A DNA stretch of 64,000 bases. Origin: Imperialibacter roseus (GTDB lineage: Bacteria; Bacteroidota; Bacteroidia; Cytophagales; Cyclobacteriaceae). The stretch spans positions 558,001 to 622,000 of the forward strand of contig NZ_CP136051.1 in NCBI RefSeq assembly GCF_032999765.1. Reading direction: 5' to 3'. Every line of letters begins with the position of its first letter. Within the stretch, counting starts at the first letter, position 1. Both the position numbers and the translations under genes were made by a program. The notes under the pieces were generated by a model. That model made no database searches. It saw nothing but the letters and a program-made list of their open reading frames with translations, and had not been told where the DNA came from. Below, one piece after another: positions 9,223 through 16,721 of this stretch.

Positions 9223-10002
9223 ATGTCAGAAATACTAACTGAAAAGCAAATAGAGCAATTCATTCTCAGCGGGTTTGTCCGAATTGACAACGCATTTTCT
9301 AAAGAAATTGCAGAAGCCGCTTTAGATCTCCTATGGAACGATCTTCCCTGCGACAAATCAGCTCCTTCCACCTGGACGGAGCCCGTTATTCGTTTGGGGA
9401 TGTATACCCAGCAGCCCTTTATTGATTCAATCAACACGCCGATGATGTATTCAATTTTTGATCAATTGATTGGCGCTGGCAAATGGATTCCTTGCCGAAG
9501 TGTCGGAACGTTTCCTGTAAGGTTTCCATCTGATCAGCAACCGACTGATACAGGCAAACACGTAGATGCAAGTTTCCCGGGCAGTGACCCTGACAATTTT
9601 CTTGAATGGCGTGTCAATGCCAAATCGAAGGGCCGGACCTTATTGATGTTGATTTTGTATTCCGATGTCAGCGAAAATGATGCACCTACCGTCATTTATG
9701 AGGGGTCGCACATCGACGTTGCCCGGCTCTTGTCAAAAGAGGGCGATTCCGGGCTTTCATTTATGGAGCTTGCTGGCAAGTTAGACGGATTGCCTGAAAG
9801 GGAGGTGGTTTACGCTACTGGTAAGGCAGGGACGGTTTACCTGTGTCACCCTTTTGTTGTTCATTCGGCGCAACCTCACAGAGGAAGTACTCCTAAGTTT
9901 ATGGCACAACCGCCCTTGTTGTTAAAAGGTGAGTTGTCTATTTCCGAGTCAGATGTTGGATATTCTCCCGTTGAAAGGGCTATTCGTTTAGGATTGGATT
10001 AA
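9223..10002 (+). CDS. Phytanoyl-CoA dioxygenase (PhyH) family Fe(II)/2-oxoglutarate oxygenase
   Basis: 259 aa from ATG 9223 (MSEILTEKQIEQFILSGFVR); the open frame extends to 9169 but the extra residues are not family-like. The opening helix, the HVD iron triad (His113, Asp115), the distal His in HPFVVHSAQPHR (about His214) and Arg220 for 2-oxoglutarate fit the PhyH fold. Such enzymes hydroxylate varied small molecules; the substrate is unknown. It stands alone, with a strong terminator 10 bp after the stop and an inverted repeat upstream. Confidence 0.85.
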   Translation: MSEILTEKQIEQFILSGFVRIDNAFSKEIAEAALDLLWNDLPCDKSAPSTWTEPVIRLGMYTQQPFIDSINTPMMYSIFDQLIGAGKWIPCRSVGTFPVRFPSDQQPTDTGKHVDASFPGSDPDNFLEWRVNAKSKGRTLLMLILYSDVSENDAPTVIYEGSHIDVARLLSKEGDSGLSFMELAGKLDGLPEREVVYATGKAGTVYLCHPFVVHSAQPHRGSTPKFMAQPPLLLKGELSISESDVGYSPVERAIRLGLD

Positions 10003-10011
10003 CCACAGAAG

Positions 10012-10040
10012 GAGGCTGTTTTTTGCAGCCTCTTTCTTTT
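10012..10040 (+). terminator. Rho-independent terminator after dioxygenase gene
   Basis: Stem GAGGCTG (10012-10018) / CAGCCTC (10026-10032), 7-nt loop TTTTTTG, then TTTCTTTT. Confidence 0.85.
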
Positions 10041-10168
10041 AGCATTGCACACAGTATCTATCTTTTTCACTCATCTGGCTTTCCGGTTCGTGATCAATGG
10101 CAACTTTGTTGTGATTTTTCGGAAGAGGTTCCTTGATTTTGGAGCTGGTTCAAACTCACCCGGTTTCA

Positions 10169-10478
10169 GTTACCTATTTTTCTGTATCACTTCAAGCTTT
10201 TGGTAGCTGACATCCGGAATTTCGGATGTCAGACAGGAAAATTCGGCTATCACACACGAAATTTCGTATGTCACATAGGAATTTTCGGTTACTACATACG
10301 GATTTTCGGTTGTCACTTATGAAAATTTGCATGTTGGTTACCAAATTTTGGTTTCTATATCGAAAAAATTGGTTGTTGGTTACCGATTTTCAGTTGTCAC
10401 ATACAGAATTTCGGGTATAACATAGGAATTTTCGGCTATCACATACGAAATTTCGTATGTCACATAGGAATTTTTAGG
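10169..10478. repeat. Tandem array of 21-bp palindromic units
   Basis: Twelve full 21-bp units in exact register from 10211 to 10462 plus a partial unit to 10478; two more degenerate units can be aligned at 10169-10210. The unit core is a palindrome, perfect in unit 12 (CATACGAAATTTCGTATG, 10442-10459) and nearly so in units 1 and 3, followed by a TCA-type spacer. Inner units 6-9 are the most diverged. Because 21 is a multiple of three, one frame is open and reads as a heptapeptide repeat (10226-10420), but this follows from the period and I do not call a gene. There is no spacer diversity, so it is not CRISPR. It borders the cassette-like island. Confidence 0.85.
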
Positions 10479-10563
10479 AGAGGCAACCGACAAGCGGTGA
10501 GTAGGTCTTGGCTATGAGGCTGAGAGTAACCTGGTAGAAAAAGTGTTTGGTGGTGTTTTGTTC

Positions 10564-10724
10564 TTGACGCCTGGCTATGGCGAGTGGGGTTGTTTTATGC
10601 ACTTCGCTGCCCACTTGCACTTAGCCACGCCGATGATAAAAATAACTTTTGTGGCGGACAATCCAAGCCAGCCGCCGTCAGTTTACCGCATAAGGCCCCA
10701 TTCGCTATAGCCTTGTGTTAGCAA
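10564..10724 (-). repeat. attC-like inverted-repeat element A
   Basis: 161 bp, downstream of the small membrane protein gene in the minus sense. Arms GGCTATGGCGAGTGGGG (10573-10589) and CCCCATTCGCTATAGCC (10696-10712) pair at 15 of 17 positions. The right end is GTTAGCAA; the left end TTGACGCCT is a decayed version of the TAACGCCT seen in element C. The centre (10625-10670) is identical to the centre of element C apart from one base. Organisation resembles a long integron attC, but the core boxes are not canonical. Confidence 0.7.
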
Positions 10725-10737
10725 TTTTTTAAGACGC

Positions 10738-11106
10738 CTAGTAAGTCGCAAGTCCATACGTCCATGGAGCCAAAAACATCACGGCCAAATAGCTGTACAG
10801 AATCCAACCTCTAATTTTCCGTCGATGTGCTGGTTCGTTGCACCAGTAGGCCTCAAGAATACGAACGTCAAAATTTCGCTCATACCTAAGGTAGTTTAAA
10901 ACGAAAAATACGATGATCAGCAGATAAGCATATTGGTTACCTGGCACCTCAAGTCCGCCCGCCACACATCCGAAGGTTACAATATTTATGATGGTCAGGA
11001 CTTGATAGGCTGTAACTATCAGTGAAGCTGACAAATGCGGGTCGTTGTCTGACTTTGCATAGAGTTTGAACCAACGATAAAATACGTAGTCAAAAAGTTT
11101 CATCAA
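10738..11106 (-). CDS. Small multi-pass membrane protein, cassette gene 1
   Basis: 122 aa, with about three hydrophobic helices (residues ~27-50, ~57-72, ~98-118) and basic linkers such as HRRKIRGW. I do not recognise a named family. The gene is packed between elements B and A: its ATG lies 27 bp after the GTTAGCAA end of element B and its stop 13 bp before the TTGCTAAC end of element A. Small membrane proteins of unknown function are common in integron-type cassettes. Coding is supported by length and coherent helices. Confidence 0.65.
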   Translation of the reverse strand: MMKLFDYVFYRWFKLYAKSDNDPHLSASLIVTAYQVLTIINIVTFGCVAGGLEVPGNQYAYLLIIVFFVLNYLRYERNFDVRILEAYWCNEPAHRRKIRGWILYSYLAVMFLAPWTYGLATY

Positions 11107-11133
11107 TCAAGACCAAGTCCGCATGCAGTATAA

Positions 11134-11294
11134 TTGCTAACGTTCACTAAGGAGCGTGGGGATTAGTAAGTGATACCACTGCCCTCCGCAAATAGCCACG
11201 CTGATAAATAAAAATACACAAATTGGAGGGCACTGCAATCCCCACCGCAATTTCCTTGCATGTGAGACTCCATGACGTTATAGTTTGTTAGCAA
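11134..11294 (-). repeat. attC-like inverted-repeat element B
   Basis: 161 bp bounded by TTGCTAAC (11134-11141) and GTTAGCAA (11287-11294), perfect complements. Nested arms are GTGGGGATT (11156-11164) / AATCCCCAC (11237-11245) and GCCCTCC (11181-11187) / GGAGGGC (11225-11231). The stop codon TAA of the abortive-infection gene is the TAA of the TTGCTAAC core itself. Inner sequence differs from A and C while the architecture is kept, as expected of structure-recognised recombination sites. Confidence 0.7.
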
Positions 11295-12235
11295 TATTCC
11301 TTCAGCTCTTCTAAGTCGATTCTGGGTCTCATCCCCTTGAAAATTTCATGTTTCAGGAATAGAGATTGATCATTTCCTTCGATTTCGTTCACTAACCAAA
11401 TTATCAGCTTTTCATCATTTGAAAGTTGTGCCTTGATAAATTTAGGGTAATTAGAATAATCCAGCTCTGGATTATTACTAGAGGTGTTATCAAGGTATTC
11501 TAAAATTTGACTTAGGTGAGATACGTATTTGCTAAAATCCGAAATATGGCCAACGTAAAATCTATAAAATGCGAGTTTGTATAGAGATGTTTGGCTATTG
11601 TCTATTGAAAAGTTATCTAGCAATTGGAGCAAGTTTTTATTGATACCTTTATGCTTTGTGTTGAGGTATTCGAGGTACTTCGGCTTCAAGTCTTTGTCCG
11701 TACTGTTTCTGTATTTTGGTAGCTGTTCATACCAATTATCAGTGGCAAATAATGCGTATGCAAAGAATCTATTTCCACTATGTGTTTTGTGTTCTTCTTT
11801 TCGATCTGATCCTGATGTTCTGATTTTTCTTGAATCAACGGACATAGAGTTAAAAATATCATTTTGAACCTTTAGCAGATTGAAAAAGGTGTTATCAAAT
11901 TTTTGAAGGTTAAATACTTGTCTCGTTTCTTCGAGTTCCTTTCTCTGAAGTTCAAATTCTTTAATCTGCTGCTGTAAGACTTGTTGATTTATTTTAAGGT
12001 CTTTCCTTTGCTCTGTAAGGGCTACATAAAATAGGATTACACCGGCAAGTGCCCATATAGACCCGACTATTCCGCCAATGAAGTCTCCAAACTGCCCAAA
12101 CTTATCATTGTTAATTGGTGCAGAATATGAGAGTTGAAGGTCGTTCCAAAGGAATAGAAGTAGTCCAAGAGCAATTAGAACCACCCCAAGAAAAATGAGA
12201 ACTACACTTGCTTTTTCACTTAGGAACTTTTTCAT
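11288..12235 (-). CDS. Putative phage abortive infection protein (PutAbiC-like), cassette gene 2
   Basis: 315 aa. Two N-terminal membrane helices (about 10-30 and 50-73, the second with QFGDFIGGIVGSIWALAGVI), then a coiled coil (~75-108) and a cytosolic domain beginning KFDNTFFNLLKVQNDI. A later block FYRFYVGHISDFSKYVSHLSQILEYL fits too. This order (QFGDFxGG helix, coiled coil, FFNLLxxQN) matches the Pfam family named putative phage abortive infection protein. The role in phage defence is a family-level assignment, not shown here. The gene is much more AT-rich than the flanking chromosome, and its stop codon lies inside element B. Confidence 0.75.
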   Translation of the reverse strand: MKKFLSEKASVVLIFLGVVLIALGLLLFLWNDLQLSYSAPINNDKFGQFGDFIGGIVGSIWALAGVILFYVALTEQRKDLKINQQVLQQQIKEFELQRKELEETRQVFNLQKFDNTFFNLLKVQNDIFNSMSVDSRKIRTSGSDRKEEHKTHSGNRFFAYALFATDNWYEQLPKYRNSTDKDLKPKYLEYLNTKHKGINKNLLQLLDNFSIDNSQTSLYKLAFYRFYVGHISDFSKYVSHLSQILEYLDNTSSNNPELDYSNYPKFIKAQLSNDEKLIIWLVNEIEGNDQSLFLKHEIFKGMRPRIDLEELKEYC

Positions 12236-12245
12236 GAAGGGATTA

Positions 12246-12410
12246 TTGCTAACGCCTCGGTAAGATGAGTGTGGGAGTTTTATGCAGCTCCGCTTCCACT
12301 ACATCTTAACCACGCCGATGATAAAATTAACTTTTGTGGCGGACAATCCAAGCCAACTTCCCTATGTTAACCGGTGAAGCCCACATTCATTTTACCGTTG
12401 TGTTACCAGC
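12246..12410 (-). repeat. attC-like inverted-repeat element C
   Basis: 165 bp, left end TTGCTAACG (12246), right end GTTACCAGC (12402-12410). The 26-bp arms at 12250-12275 and 12380-12405 pair at 21 of 26 positions, sharing CGGTAA, ATGA and TGTGGG. The central 46 bp (12310-12355) repeat the centre of element A with one mismatch. The upstream gene reads 24 bp into it, so the element encodes the last residues (AGNTTVK) of that protein. Confidence 0.75.
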
Positions 12411-13910
12411 TTTTTTCATCAAGCCTAGGAGTCGCTCCTCCTCCCGAGTCCATTCTAAGACATTCCGTGGATATTTGGAGTTTATGACATTAAATTCAGG
12501 TAACCAATACCAGTTATCAAACGGCTTTTGGTAGAGTTCCAATGACATTTCGTTTTTTAGCTTTTCTATTTGGCTGTAAACCAAATCAAGGTATTTGATA
12601 TACCTCCCAAATGTGATTTGATTGTCCTTGTTAAATATAATGACATTGTCGGGAGAGTACTTTTTTGTGAATTTATAAACAATCTCGGCTAGCCTGTCGT
12701 CTGAGACTACCGTTCCATTTACCATTACCTCCTGCTTGCCAATATATACCTCAATACGATCGTATTCTTCTAATGCATTTACCCTATACATCATCGATTG
12801 TGGCAGTCGAATCCTGTGTTTTGTAAAATCAAGATGCTCAGCAGAGTCTAGAAACTCCACAAGTTTTGGGTAAAATCTTGGATAGAGATATTGCTGAATA
12901 CCTGAATATTTCCATAGGGGATAGTTTGTCGGATATTTTGAGTGCTTATGGCCAGTAGAATACTGAATTATGCTCAGGCTATCTCGCCGGAAATGGTACT
13001 TAAGTTCCTCAACGAAAGTCATTGGGATATTTTCGTCTATGTGCAGATTGATCGCCATTTGAGAACTCTCAAGCCATGACAGCTTGTCTCGTTCTAGGTT
13101 TAGTTTAAAGTCAACACTATCGAGTCCAGTCTGAATGTAGACATCTTTGACGAAGATTATCGGTTGAAATGGATCAATCGTATCCCTGGCAACGTAGACA
13201 TTTGTAGTTAGAGACCTTCGTGGTAGCATTTGATGTATTTGACTTCTAGGAACTGTTAAGCCGTATGTGAATTCGATTGATTTTTTAAGAAGTATTGTAT
13301 CAATTTTTTCGCTGGCTAGAAAACTCTTGAATGTAAAGCCAAGGCTCATTGTTGCAAAAAGACCAAAGGAAACAGTTGCCCATTTCGCAGCATACCCTTT
13401 GGTGATGCGACTTAGTTTCGGCCATGTGCTAAAGAAGACGACTATTGGAAGAAGAATTAGGAGTAAAGGAAACTCATCAAGGAAGTAAATGTCATATTGA
13501 ATTGGAAAGGTGATGTAACAAATCCCCAGTATGCTTATCAGTCTACTAAACCAAGATAAGAATGCCCAGGTAAAAAAGCCTTGGTCATTTAGTGTCCTTC
13601 GTATCAGTAACCGTGTTTTTGCTGACTGCCCAGCCACTGAGTTTTGAAGTACAAACCTTAGTGCCAGTCCATAACTAATTGCAACGGCTAGAGATGAACA
13701 AAAGATGTTGTAAATGAAGGCCTCATTTTTATCCAGCACCAGCAATACTTGATCTCCAAAATCAGCAGTTAGAAACCTTAAAATCTCACGGCTTAAGTAG
13801 AAAAAAGCATAAAGTATATAGGAAAAAGTAATCCAAAGAATCGTCCCACTTGTAAGTAGGCCAGTGCTGAATACCGTACGTTTCTGTAAAAAACCTTTGG
13901 AGATTGTCAT
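12387..13910 (-). CDS. Membrane protein with possible ExbD/TolR-like C-terminal domain, cassette gene 3
   Basis: 507 aa. About five or six transmembrane helices occupy residues ~15-215, followed by a soluble domain. Near residues 395-465 the string VYIGKQEVMVNGTVVSDD, then NVIIFNKDNQITFGRYIKYLD, recalls the periplasmic ExbD/TolR fold (short strand, 'vng..v', then 'viI..D....g..i.vld'); this is a weak resemblance and inference. No known family for the whole protein was recognised. It lies between site D (13926) and element C; its final codons and stop are within element C. Low G+C supports a foreign origin. Confidence 0.65.
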   Translation of the reverse strand: MTISKGFLQKRTVFSTGLLTSGTILWITFSYILYAFFYLSREILRFLTADFGDQVLLVLDKNEAFIYNIFCSSLAVAISYGLALRFVLQNSVAGQSAKTRLLIRRTLNDQGFFTWAFLSWFSRLISILGICYITFPIQYDIYFLDEFPLLLILLPIVVFFSTWPKLSRITKGYAAKWATVSFGLFATMSLGFTFKSFLASEKIDTILLKKSIEFTYGLTVPRSQIHQMLPRRSLTTNVYVARDTIDPFQPIIFVKDVYIQTGLDSVDFKLNLERDKLSWLESSQMAINLHIDENIPMTFVEELKYHFRRDSLSIIQYSTGHKHSKYPTNYPLWKYSGIQQYLYPRFYPKLVEFLDSAEHLDFTKHRIRLPQSMMYRVNALEEYDRIEVYIGKQEVMVNGTVVSDDRLAEIVYKFTKKYSPDNVIIFNKDNQITFGRYIKYLDLVYSQIEKLKNEMSLELYQKPFDNWYWLPEFNVINSKYPRNVLEWTREEERLLGLMKKAGNTTVK

Positions 13911-13925
13911 GCGTCATGTAGACAA

Positions 13926-13970
13926 TTGCTGGTAACATTTGTGTAACACGCACTAGTGCTTGTTACACCC
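13926..13970. repeat. Shortened cassette boundary site D
   Basis: TTGCTGGTAAC (13926-13936) matches the GTTACCAGC end of element C in reverse orientation. It is followed by a 28-bp near-perfect palindrome (13941-13968, GTGTAACA...TGTTACAC with centre CACTAGTG). It lies just upstream of cassette gene 3, so it looks like a truncated or simpler site at the head of the array. Confidence 0.55.
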
Positions 13971-14092
13971 ATTATGTATATTTTTTGGTTTATTTACAAA
14001 AATAGCTCAATAAACCCCGTAAAGCTGCATTATCCGTTTGTAAACGCATAATATACGTATACTATACCCATAATATGAGGGTGCGGTTTTCA

Positions 14093-15541
14093 CTACTTCC
14101 TCCTCACCACCAGCACCATATCAGCCTGCCCCGGCACGGCCACTTTGCTGTCTTTCACTGCACCCTTCGATATGATGTTCCCCGTCGTTACATCCATCCA
14201 CTCCGTTGAGTAGCTCCCAGCGGGCAGGGTGAGCGTGATGTCGTAGCTTTTCACAGCCAGCGATTCCCAATACACCACCCACATGCCGTTGCTATTGCTC
14301 ATGGCCAGGGTAGTGGCGCCGGGCGCTGCCTTCACCACCGAGGCATCGGGCTGCAGGTTCACCAGGTCGTGGGTTTCCATGAAGCTTTTCAGAATACCAA
14401 ATTCCTTTCTCAAGTCAGGGCTGCCTCCCCCCGGCGATTCATAGGTAGTGTCTTGTCCGTTTTCCTGGCCTACCGAAAAGGAATAGTCGAGGTGGCTGAA
14501 CAGCGCACCTCCCGCCATCACAAACTGCCATACCTGCCGGCGATAAGTGTCGTCTTCGCCTCCGGCAAAGCCGGTCTCGTTGAAGCCCAGCACCTTGTTG
14601 AGGTAATAGTTTTCGCTGGCCGCCCTTGGGTAGGCATAGTGGAAGTTGAAAATGTCGATCTGCGGGTCGGGCTCAGTAATAGGGTAGTAGAAGTTGGAGA
14701 TATTTTGTGAGATCAGGTGCTTGTTGGTCAGCTTGCTTTCTTCGTCTTTGATCCAGCTGGCTACTAATTTCTGCCACTGATTCGATGCTTGCGACACCAC
14801 TTGTATTTTGTCCATCCACGGGCTTTCGCCGTAATCGTTTCTGGTGAAAACAATCTCCGTATTATCCGCCCACGGCTCGTTTTGTATTTCAAAGTAGAAG
14901 TTACCGAAACCGTTCAGCTCCCTCACCAGTTTTCGCACATAAGCTTCCTGGCGGGCCAGTAGCCCTTTGTTATTCAGGGTATTCACGTCTTTCGCCTCCA
15001 GCTCGGGCGTACTGTTGATATTGTTGCTGGGGTTGAAGGCAGCATAGTTCCATCCCCCGCCATAGTGAGCCGAAAAAAGGCATACTTCCACCATCACTTT
15101 GTTGGTGCTGGCCAGCGTCATGAAGTCTTTCAGTCGGGCAAAGTAGGCCGGATCCCACTGGTCGAGGTCAAACTTATTGCCGCCCAGCGCATAGCCGGGC
15201 TGGTTGCTCCGCTTCCATGGCAGGATGGCCCTGCCCTCCGCCGGTGCCATGGTGTTCTTTTTGATGCCAAAGTCGCCCTGCTTCTCCAGGTAAGCTCCCG
15301 TAAACAAGCGGGTGTGGTTGAGGCCTTCCTTTCCCAGGGTATTGAGATAAGTTTTGTAATCAAAGTCGAGGTTCATCACTGCCCCGTAGTGTTCCCCGGA
15401 GCCGATAATGATCAGTGGCTTGCCCTGGTATTGGAAGTAGTGAGGGTTTTGGGGGTGAAGCTGCAAGACGTTTTGGGCCCGGGCTGAGCATGTGACTAAT
15501 AGCAAGCCTAGAAAAATGGAGCGTATATGAGCGACTTTCAT
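14093..15541 (-). CDS. Secreted glycoside hydrolase, clan GH-A-like (cellulase/DUF4038-type)
   Basis: 482 aa with an N-terminal signal peptide (MKVAHIRSIFLGLLLVTCSARA). The body reads as a (beta/alpha)8 glycosidase: GSGEHYGAVMNLDFDY near residue 47, FYFEIQNEPWADN with the putative acid/base Glu222, and GFNETGFAGG with the putative nucleophile Glu322. The C-terminal ~80 residues are a beta-rich domain typical of this type. The polysaccharide target cannot be read. It is a single gene, without SusC/SusD neighbours. Confidence 0.82.
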   Translation of the reverse strand: MKVAHIRSIFLGLLLVTCSARAQNVLQLHPQNPHYFQYQGKPLIIIGSGEHYGAVMNLDFDYKTYLNTLGKEGLNHTRLFTGAYLEKQGDFGIKKNTMAPAEGRAILPWKRSNQPGYALGGNKFDLDQWDPAYFARLKDFMTLASTNKVMVEVCLFSAHYGGGWNYAAFNPSNNINSTPELEAKDVNTLNNKGLLARQEAYVRKLVRELNGFGNFYFEIQNEPWADNTEIVFTRNDYGESPWMDKIQVVSQASNQWQKLVASWIKDEESKLTNKHLISQNISNFYYPITEPDPQIDIFNFHYAYPRAASENYYLNKVLGFNETGFAGGEDDTYRRQVWQFVMAGGALFSHLDYSFSVGQENGQDTTYESPGGGSPDLRKEFGILKSFMETHDLVNLQPDASVVKAAPGATTLAMSNSNGMWVVYWESLAVKSYDITLTLPAGSYSTEWMDVTTGNIISKGAVKDSKVAVPGQADMVLVVRRK

Positions 15542-15748
15542 AAATGATATTTGTTGCAGTTAACACCGTTCGGTGAGGGGTGGTGAATTTTCTTTTTGTA
15601 AATATAAAGATAGCCAAAGTTAATGCTGATGCGTTATGCTGGTAGAAAAACCGTTTCTGCGTTGAAGGTCGTTGCAGGTACGCTATTCCACCTCAATTAG
15701 AAGCTCGTTTATTTGTGGCAGAAAGCAATGGTGGCTGGGCTTGGCAAC

Positions 15749-15785
15749 AAAAAAAGGGAAGCAAAGCCTAAAAGCTCGCCTCCCC
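15749..15785 (-). terminator. Terminator for DUF4382 lipoprotein genes
   Basis: In the minus sense, GGGAGGCGAG pairs with CTTTGCTTCCC (with G-T wobbles), followed by TTTTTTT. It lies ~50 bp after the stop of the DUF4382 lipoprotein gene. Confidence 0.65.
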
Positions 15786-15833
15786 TCTAACCTAAGAGAT
15801 TTACCGCACTAATACGGCATCTTAAACTTCTTT

Positions 15834-16688
15834 TTATTCGGGGTTGAGTACAAAATCTTGTGTGGTTGCATTAGCTGCCACAATTTCCACCCCCTCGGAG
15901 GTATTGGCTGCATATCCTTGCAATTCCACAGTTACGTTGTAGAGGCCAGCCTGTAAGCCAAGCACGGTGTAGGTACCATCTTCGGCTGTAATAGCCGTGG
16001 TATTGAGCGTGTCGGCGGCATAAACCGATACCGTGGCTCCCCCCAATGCGATGATTTCAGTTTCCGTTTCCCCTTCCACTTCGGTTGTTACAGCACCCAC
16101 CAGCCGACCGGCAAAAGATTGGTTGGAGGCCTTGATAACAGGCTTGAAGTTGAACCCGGTGATGCCAGACGGTGAACTGGCGTCGCCTTTGGCTACAAAG
16201 GAGCTGGCCACGTCGAAGTCCAGCAGTAGTTCGGCAGTTAGCCCCCCCGCTACTTCTATACCTGGTTTTACAAATATTTTAATTCCCGAGGAAGAGCCGC
16301 TGGGCACCTTCAGGTCATAAGATGTGCCGTCTTTTAATACCACAGTGGCATCGGCCACATACACCCTGATGAGATCATAAGTACCTTCGGGAATTTCGAC
16401 GTCGGCCAGGTTTTCAGTCACTCCATTCGTAAGATCCAATAGATTGGCTGATACCTCGTCTTCCATGATGGTAATAAATGCGCTTTCTGAGTCTCCGCCT
16501 TTTTGTCTGGCCTCAATTTTAGTAACAGTTACGTTTGCTTCGCTCACCAAATCGCTTGGAAAAGGTGCATCTGTCATTTTTACTACCAACTGTCCGGTTC
16601 CGCCCGAGTCGCCATCGTTGTTGCATCCCACAAGTCCGGCAATAATAGCCATGGCAATAAATGGTAATAAAATCTTCTTCGCTCTCAT
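15834..16688 (-). CDS. DUF4382 lipoprotein with carboxypeptidase-regulatory-like domain
   Basis: 284 aa. Lipoprotein signal with lipobox LVGC (Cys22). Residues ~33-190 form a DUF4382 domain (LVVKMTDAPFPSDLVSEANVTVTKIEA ... PEGTYDLIRVYVADATVVLKDG ... DFDVASSFV). The C-terminal ~85 residues form a beta-sandwich of carboxypeptidase-regulatory type (AEDGTYTVLGLQAGLYNVTVELQGY). It is a shorter paralogue of the gene just upstream and they are probably co-transcribed. Function is unknown; surface or periplasmic binding is likely. Confidence 0.83.
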   Translation of the reverse strand: MRAKKILLPFIAMAIIAGLVGCNNDGDSGGTGQLVVKMTDAPFPSDLVSEANVTVTKIEARQKGGDSESAFITIMEDEVSANLLDLTNGVTENLADVEIPEGTYDLIRVYVADATVVLKDGTSYDLKVPSGSSSGIKIFVKPGIEVAGGLTAELLLDFDVASSFVAKGDASSPSGITGFNFKPVIKASNQSFAGRLVGAVTTEVEGETETEIIALGGATVSVYAADTLNTTAITAEDGTYTVLGLQAGLYNVTVELQGYAANTSEGVEIVAANATTQDFVLNPE

Positions 16689-16721
16689 GAATTTTTGTTT
16701 TGTTGTAAAAGAATAACTGAT

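Larger units (their letters stand above)
10041..10737. other. ~700-bp gene-poor region at island edge
   Basis: It contains the 21-bp tandem repeat array (10169-10478), a short unassigned stretch, and inverted-repeat element A (10564-10724). A 48-codon minus-strand frame (10474-10620, GTG start) reads from inside element A to the end of the array; it is not supported enough to call. Confidence 0.6.

Noticed and set aside
10147-10168. T-arm-like GGTTCAAAC suggesting a tRNA
   Set aside because: The flanking stem does not pair and no acceptor or anticodon arms could be built.
10211-10478. Tandem 21-bp units as a CRISPR array
   Set aside because: Units are directly adjacent with no variable spacers, and there are no cas genes.
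10564-12410. Canonical integron attC sites
   Set aside because: Core strings such as TGCTAAC and GTTAGCA do not match RYYYAAC/GTTRRRY and no integrase is present, so only attC-like is claimed.
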